From contig JBCCGG010000015.1 of NCBI GenBank assembly GCA_039029395.1, positions 54,148 through 118,147 on the forward strand: DNA of 64,000 bases, in the 5' to 3' direction. The translations under genes and the position numbers were made by a program. The DNA comes from JBCCGG01 sp039029395. GTDB lineage: Bacteria; Pseudomonadota; Alphaproteobacteria; Kiloniellales; JAKSDN01. Shown in pieces: positions 60,465 to 64,000 of this stretch (its first letter is position 1; every line of letters begins with the position of its first letter). The notes beneath the pieces are model-generated. The model worked only from the letters and a program-made list of their open reading frames with translations. It was not told the DNA's origin and did not search any database.

Positions 60465-62006
60465 CTAGACCCCCAAGAGCGGCCAGTAGATCGAGGCCGC
60501 GACCAGCATGACGACGATCGAGACCAGCACCATGCGCCAGCCGACATTGAGAAAGTCGGTGGTCTTGAGGTAGCCCGAGGCATAGACGATCGTGCAGGCC
60601 GGCGTACCGACCACGGTCAGGTAAGCGAAGGCCGAGGAGACCGCGGTGATGAAGCCGATGATGATCGGGCTCTCGCCCGCGACCGTCGCCATCTTGAGCA
60701 CGATCGGCCCGAGCACCGCGACCGCCGCGCCGTTCGACATGGTGTTGGTGACCCCGGTGGTCAGCACCGAGACCGAGACCCACAGGCCGAGGCCCTGATC
60801 GGCGCCGATCGGCGCAAGGAGCTTGAGGAAGGATTCGGCGATCCACAGCGCGGCGCCGGTTTCCTTCATCTGCACGCCGAGCGAGATCGCCGCGGCATAG
60901 AGCAGCACGACTCCCCAATTGACCCCGGAGTTGAGATCCTCCCACTTGACCAGGCCGGCGACCAGGAAGGCCGAGGCGCCGAGGATCGCCACGGTGCCCA
61001 TGCCGATGTCGCTCGACAGGAAGATCCAGGACAAAAGAATCAGGATGAAGAAGAGGATCGCCACCCAGTCGCCCGGCTTCATGGGCCCCTCTCGGCGCAC
61101 CTGGGCGCGCAGCTTGGCGACCGGCCGGGTCAGATCTCGGTATTCCGGCTTGAAGGTCAGGAACAGAACCAGGGTGACCAGGGGCAACTGCAGCAGGAAC
61201 ATGGGATAGGCGAAGGTCATCCAGCGCAGGTAGTCGATCAGATAGCGCTGGGTCTCCGGGTTGGTCGGATCGTAAAAGAATTCCTTCCAATAGCCGATCA
61301 TGATCGCGTTGCGCGCGCCGCCCGAGGGCGTGCCGATGCCGGCCACCGAGCAGCCGTAGCAGATCGAAAACAGCAGCACGGCCGCCAGGCCGCGCACCTT
61401 CTTGGTGTCCTCCGAGGTCAGCGAGATCAGGGTGATGCCGACCGGCAGCATCATGGCGGCCACCGTGTGCTCGCCGATGAACGACGCCATGACGCCCGAG
61501 ACCACCGAGATGCCGAAGCAGATGTTGGTGGTCTTGGTGCCGGTCGCCCGCACGATCAGCCAGGCCAGGCGCTTGTCCAGCTTCTGCTTGACGATCGCCA
61601 CCGCCAGCATCAGGGAGCCCATGATGAAGAGCACGGAATCGGTCATCAGGCTGCGGGCCACCTTGGTGGAATCGATCCCCAGCAAGAGGATCTGGCCGAC
61701 CACGATCAAGAGCGCCACGGTCGGCAGGGGCACCGGCTCGGTGACGAACAGCACCGTCGCGACCACCGACATGGCGAGCACGATCATGCCTTCACGGCTT
61801 AAGCCTTCGGGCAGGGGCAGGGTCAGCATGAAGGCGCCGAGCGCCATGGCCAGGAAGAACCAGCGCTTTTCCCAGAAGTAATAGAGGTTGAACTGGGTGT
61901 GGATGACCAGCATGCGCTGGTAGCCCCGGCGGCGCACCCGAACCAACCACGCGCCGGTCGGCGGATGGGCCCTTAGGCTGTCCCTCACCAGGCTGATGTC
62001 AGCCAC
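60465..62006 (-). CDS. SLC13/DASS-family anion permease
   Basis: This is a 513-aa membrane protein with about 12 helices. Signatures are FIGEHTVAAMMLPVG, YGCSVAGIGTPSGGARN (the SNT-like hairpin) and TNTMSNGAAVAVLGP with AYLTVVGTPACTIVYASGY in the second half. The family is a sodium-coupled importer of dicarboxylates, sulfate or related anions; no substrate can be fixed. It is cotranscribed with a tandem Usp protein. Confidence 0.88.
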   Translation of the reverse strand: MADISLVRDSLRAHPPTGAWLVRVRRRGYQRMLVIHTQFNLYYFWEKRWFFLAMALGAFMLTLPLPEGLSREGMIVLAMSVVATVLFVTEPVPLPTVALLIVVGQILLLGIDSTKVARSLMTDSVLFIMGSLMLAVAIVKQKLDKRLAWLIVRATGTKTTNICFGISVVSGVMASFIGEHTVAAMMLPVGITLISLTSEDTKKVRGLAAVLLFSICYGCSVAGIGTPSGGARNAIMIGYWKEFFYDPTNPETQRYLIDYLRWMTFAYPMFLLQLPLVTLVLFLTFKPEYRDLTRPVAKLRAQVRREGPMKPGDWVAILFFILILLSWIFLSSDIGMGTVAILGASAFLVAGLVKWEDLNSGVNWGVVLLYAAAISLGVQMKETGAALWIAESFLKLLAPIGADQGLGLWVSVSVLTTGVTNTMSNGAAVAVLGPIVLKMATVAGESPIIIGFITAVSSAFAYLTVVGTPACTIVYASGYLKTTDFLNVGWRMVLVSIVVMLVAASIYWPLLGV

Positions 62007-62127
62007 GATCCTTCACCCCCGCCCCCTCGCGGGCGCAGCGCCCGCTGCAAGTCCATTGTCCCACCGAAAGGTGAAGGAGCACAAGGGCTTGCTTGAAGGG
62101 GGCCAAGACTCTTGCCCAAAAGGAAAC

Positions 62128-62149
62128 GGGGCGGCCAGAAGGCCGCCCC
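62128..62149 (-). terminator. Terminator of the RTX-type gene
   Basis: A 9-bp stem GGGGCGGCC/GGCCGCCCC with a 4-base loop lies 31 bp past the RTX gene stop; on the minus strand it is followed by GTTTCCTTTT. Confidence 0.85.
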
Positions 62150-62179
62150 GTCACCGGTAAAGCTACTGAATTGCCAGGC

Positions 62180-64000
62180 TTACACCACCAGGGTGACGTC
62201 CTGGGGAACGTCGAGCGAACCCAGCGGGGTCGCCGTCGCAACGGTGAAGACGACCGCAGCGTCCACGAAGGTATCGCCGTTGGTGTCGGCGGCAACACCC
62301 ACGAACAATTTGGTGCCCTGATTGTTCACCGCGAAGGCGATGTAGCTCTGGCTGACAGCCGTCGTCGGGATGCCAGAGAGCCCAGTCAGGAAGCTGTAGA
62401 AGCGGGTAAGGGCCCCGGTCACGCCAGGCGTGCTGGCGAAGGTGAAGCCGCCACCCAGAGCCTGGGGCGCCGAGATCGTGCCGGTCACCAGCTGGAGGCC
62501 GGTGATCGAGAAGCCCGAAACCCCGGTGATCGCGTTCAGGATCGTCGAGGGGCCGAAGAGCACGAAGCCCTCGAAGCCGCTGACGTCGAACTCGAAGACG
62601 TCGTCTGCACCCTGGTCGAAGGCCGGCGCCACGTCCGGGGTCGCCACGCCGCCACCGAAGTCGAAGATGTCGGCCGGGCCGTTGATCCGGAAGATGTTGT
62701 TACCGGATCCGCCTTCCAGCTCGTCGGAGCCGCCGCCGCCGATCAGGATATCGTCGCCGTCATCGCCGAACAGGTCGTCGTTGGCATCTTCGCCTTCTAG
62801 AAGGTCGTCGCCGCCACCGCCCGAAAGGGTATCCAGGCCGCCGGATCCTTCGAGATCGTCATCACCGTCATTGCCGTTGATGATGTCGTTACCGCCGCCG
62901 CCTTCCAGGAAGTCGCCGCCGGTTCCGCCAAGGATCGTCACGTCGTTGGTGTTGGCGTCGGCAAAGTCGATGTCCAGACCCGCCTCAAGCGCCGAGGCAT
63001 CGGCCGACACCAGGTTAGGCGCATCAGCGAAATCGATAATGTTGTCGAGGGCGAAGTTGTTGGTGCCGGTGAAGACCAGACCCTCAAGCTCCGCGCCAAA
63101 CAGATCGTCAAGGAAGTTCGCCGCACCCACGCCTGGGAAGAGGCTCGTGGGATCGTCCACGTTGTCGCCGATCGAGTTGATGTGCAGCTCCTCGACCAGG
63201 TCGATCGTCAGCGTGTCGACCTCGACTTGCTCCTGGCCGCCGGCAAAGGCGCCGACGCCGGCCTCGCGGCCGAACTCGATGTTGAAGGTGTCACTGGTGC
63301 CGCCAGCGCCGACCACATTGATCACCACGTTATCGACCGTCTCCGGAGACGCGCCCGGCGTGTTCACCAAGCCTGGCGTGCCCGTGAAGGCAATCGTGGT
63401 CGAAAGATCGACGCCGTCGAAGGTCGGGTCGGCACCGGCCGAATCCCACAGCTCGACGCGCTGGACGGGCATGGTCGGGTCGGCCGCGGCGAAGTCGCCG
63501 AGGTCGTAGTCGACGCCGCCCGGGCCAGCTGAGGCGAAGCCGGAGCCCAGAATTACAGTCGGAACGTTGAGGATGTTCTGGGGACCGCCGAGCCACGGCG
63601 AGGTCACGATTGCCTCGTTGTCGCCCGTGCCGCCGTCGACCGTGTCGGTGCCGTCCAAGCCAGCGCCGAAGAACAGCGCGTCGTTGGCCGAGCTGCCGTT
63701 GACCGAGACGCCCAGCGCCGGGTCGAGCGAAGCCCACAGGGTGTTGGTCGCCGCAGAGGCATCGAGGAACTCGATGTTGGTCAGCGGCGGACCGAAGGTG
63801 CCGGTGATGAAGGGATCGGGGATCACGCCAACTTGGGTGATCGCGTCACCCGACACGATCAGCGTGTGGGCCTCACTGGCAGGCGAAATCGGCAGGGTCG
63901 CGCCACCGGCAAAGGCGCCGGTGATGGTCGGATCGGAGCCGATCTGGTCGACCAGGTTCAACAGGCCGCCCGAGTTCAGGTTGATCGTCTCGAAGCCGCC
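62180..64000 (-). CDS. RTX-type calcium-binding protein (5' end outside window)
   Basis: At least 606 residues of a large acidic secreted protein; the frame is open to the window edge, so the start is missing. It is very rich in Asp, Gly, Thr and Ala and nearly free of Cys and Lys. At about 62695-62945 there are tandem nonapeptide repeats of the G-G-x-G-x-D type (GGGGNDIINGNDGDDDLEG, GGGGDDLLEGEDANDDLFG, DDGDDILIGGGGSDELEG). The C-terminal 150 residues form a beta domain ending QDVTLVV, a plausible type I secretion signal. Role (adhesin, surface layer or exoenzyme) is open. Confidence 0.9.
   Translation of the reverse strand, partial: GGFETINLNSGGLLNLVDQIGSDPTITGAFAGGATLPISPASEAHTLIVSGDAITQVGVIPDPFITGTFGPPLTNIEFLDASAATNTLWASLDPALGVSVNGSSANDALFFGAGLDGTDTVDGGTGDNEAIVTSPWLGGPQNILNVPTVILGSGFASAGPGGVDYDLGDFAAADPTMPVQRVELWDSAGADPTFDGVDLSTTIAFTGTPGLVNTPGASPETVDNVVINVVGAGGTSDTFNIEFGREAGVGAFAGGQEQVEVDTLTIDLVEELHINSIGDNVDDPTSLFPGVGAANFLDDLFGAELEGLVFTGTNNFALDNIIDFADAPNLVSADASALEAGLDIDFADANTNDVTILGGTGGDFLEGGGGNDIINGNDGDDDLEGSGGLDTLSGGGGDDLLEGEDANDDLFGDDGDDILIGGGGSDELEGGSGNNIFRINGPADIFDFGGGVATPDVAPAFDQGADDVFEFDVSGFEGFVLFGPSTILNAITGVSGFSITGLQLVTGTISAPQALGGGFTFASTPGVTGALTRFYSFLTGLSGIPTTAVSQSYIAFAVNNQGTKLFVGVAADTNGDTFVDAAVVFTVATATPLGSLDVPQDVTLVV

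Noticed and set aside
62695..62945. CRISPR-like or microsatellite repeat
   Set aside because: The periodicity is 27 bp of RTX nonapeptide codons within an open frame, not spacer-repeat architecture.

Overview
The window is a high-GC, gene-dense chromosomal segment from a respiratory Gram-negative bacterium, most likely an alphaproteobacterium of Rhodospirillales type. The grounds are FixK/FNR-style TTGA boxes, an FnrL-like regulator, a ccoNOQP-ccoGHIS cluster, a glnB-glnA pair behind a sigma-54 promoter, DUF6455 and DUF2189 proteins, and many ATGA start/stop overlaps. The lineage is inferred from gene content only. There is one tRNA (His). I saw no rRNA, CRISPR array or intact insertion sequence.

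Layout. 1-20 kb is metabolic accessory content: the tail of a spermidine/putrescine-type ABC importer with a 2-oxoglutarate oxygenase and a GNAT enzyme; a minus-strand cluster (SnoaL-like cyclase, FAD oxidoreductase, spermidine-synthase-fold methyltransferase); an MFS exporter with its Fe-S/ArsR-like regulator; a three-gene periplasmic GMC dehydrogenase (cytochrome c, Tat small subunit, GMC flavoprotein); phytanoyl-CoA-type oxygenases; and a phosphonate-monoesterase/sulfatase with a HAD phosphatase. 20-37 kb holds tRNA-His, an oxygenase-aminotransferase pair, a VanX-like dipeptidase fused to an unknown domain with a methyltransferase, a serine hydrolase lipoprotein, glnB-glnA, an HxlR-tautomerase pair, an agmatinase-family enzyme and a giant DUF2339 membrane protein. 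37-44.6 kb is a looser patch with lower coding density. It carries a PEP-CTERM protein, a Zur-box-like palindrome, a clear cobalamin riboswitch without its expected target, a GntR regulator fused in frame to the C-terminal domain of an acyl-CoA synthetase, an ankyrin protein, and a GerW-DUF2953-small protein operon of the kind known from sporulation loci. 44.8-62 kb is a microaerobic respiration island: two Cys-rich FNR-type regulators, two hemerythrins, complete cbb3 oxidase structural and assembly genes, universal stress proteins and an SLC13 permease. The window ends inside a large RTX calcium-binding protein.

How it fits together. Five good matches to the FNR box TTGAY-N4-RTCAA lie at 15465, 46460, 47889, 57106 and 58124, with a weaker sixth at 37501. 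Four of the five strong ones sit in front of the cbb3 operon, both FNR-type regulators (with divergent neighbours) and an orphan 132-aa gene that leads into a universal stress protein gene. Both regulators keep the E-x-x-S-R recognition helix that reads this box, so the 44.8-62 kb block looks like a self-contained low-oxygen regulon. The most unusual items are the riboswitch/GntR-AMP-ligase chimera, the VanX fusion, the GerW trio in a Gram-negative, and a 140-bp nested palindrome at 32674-32813.
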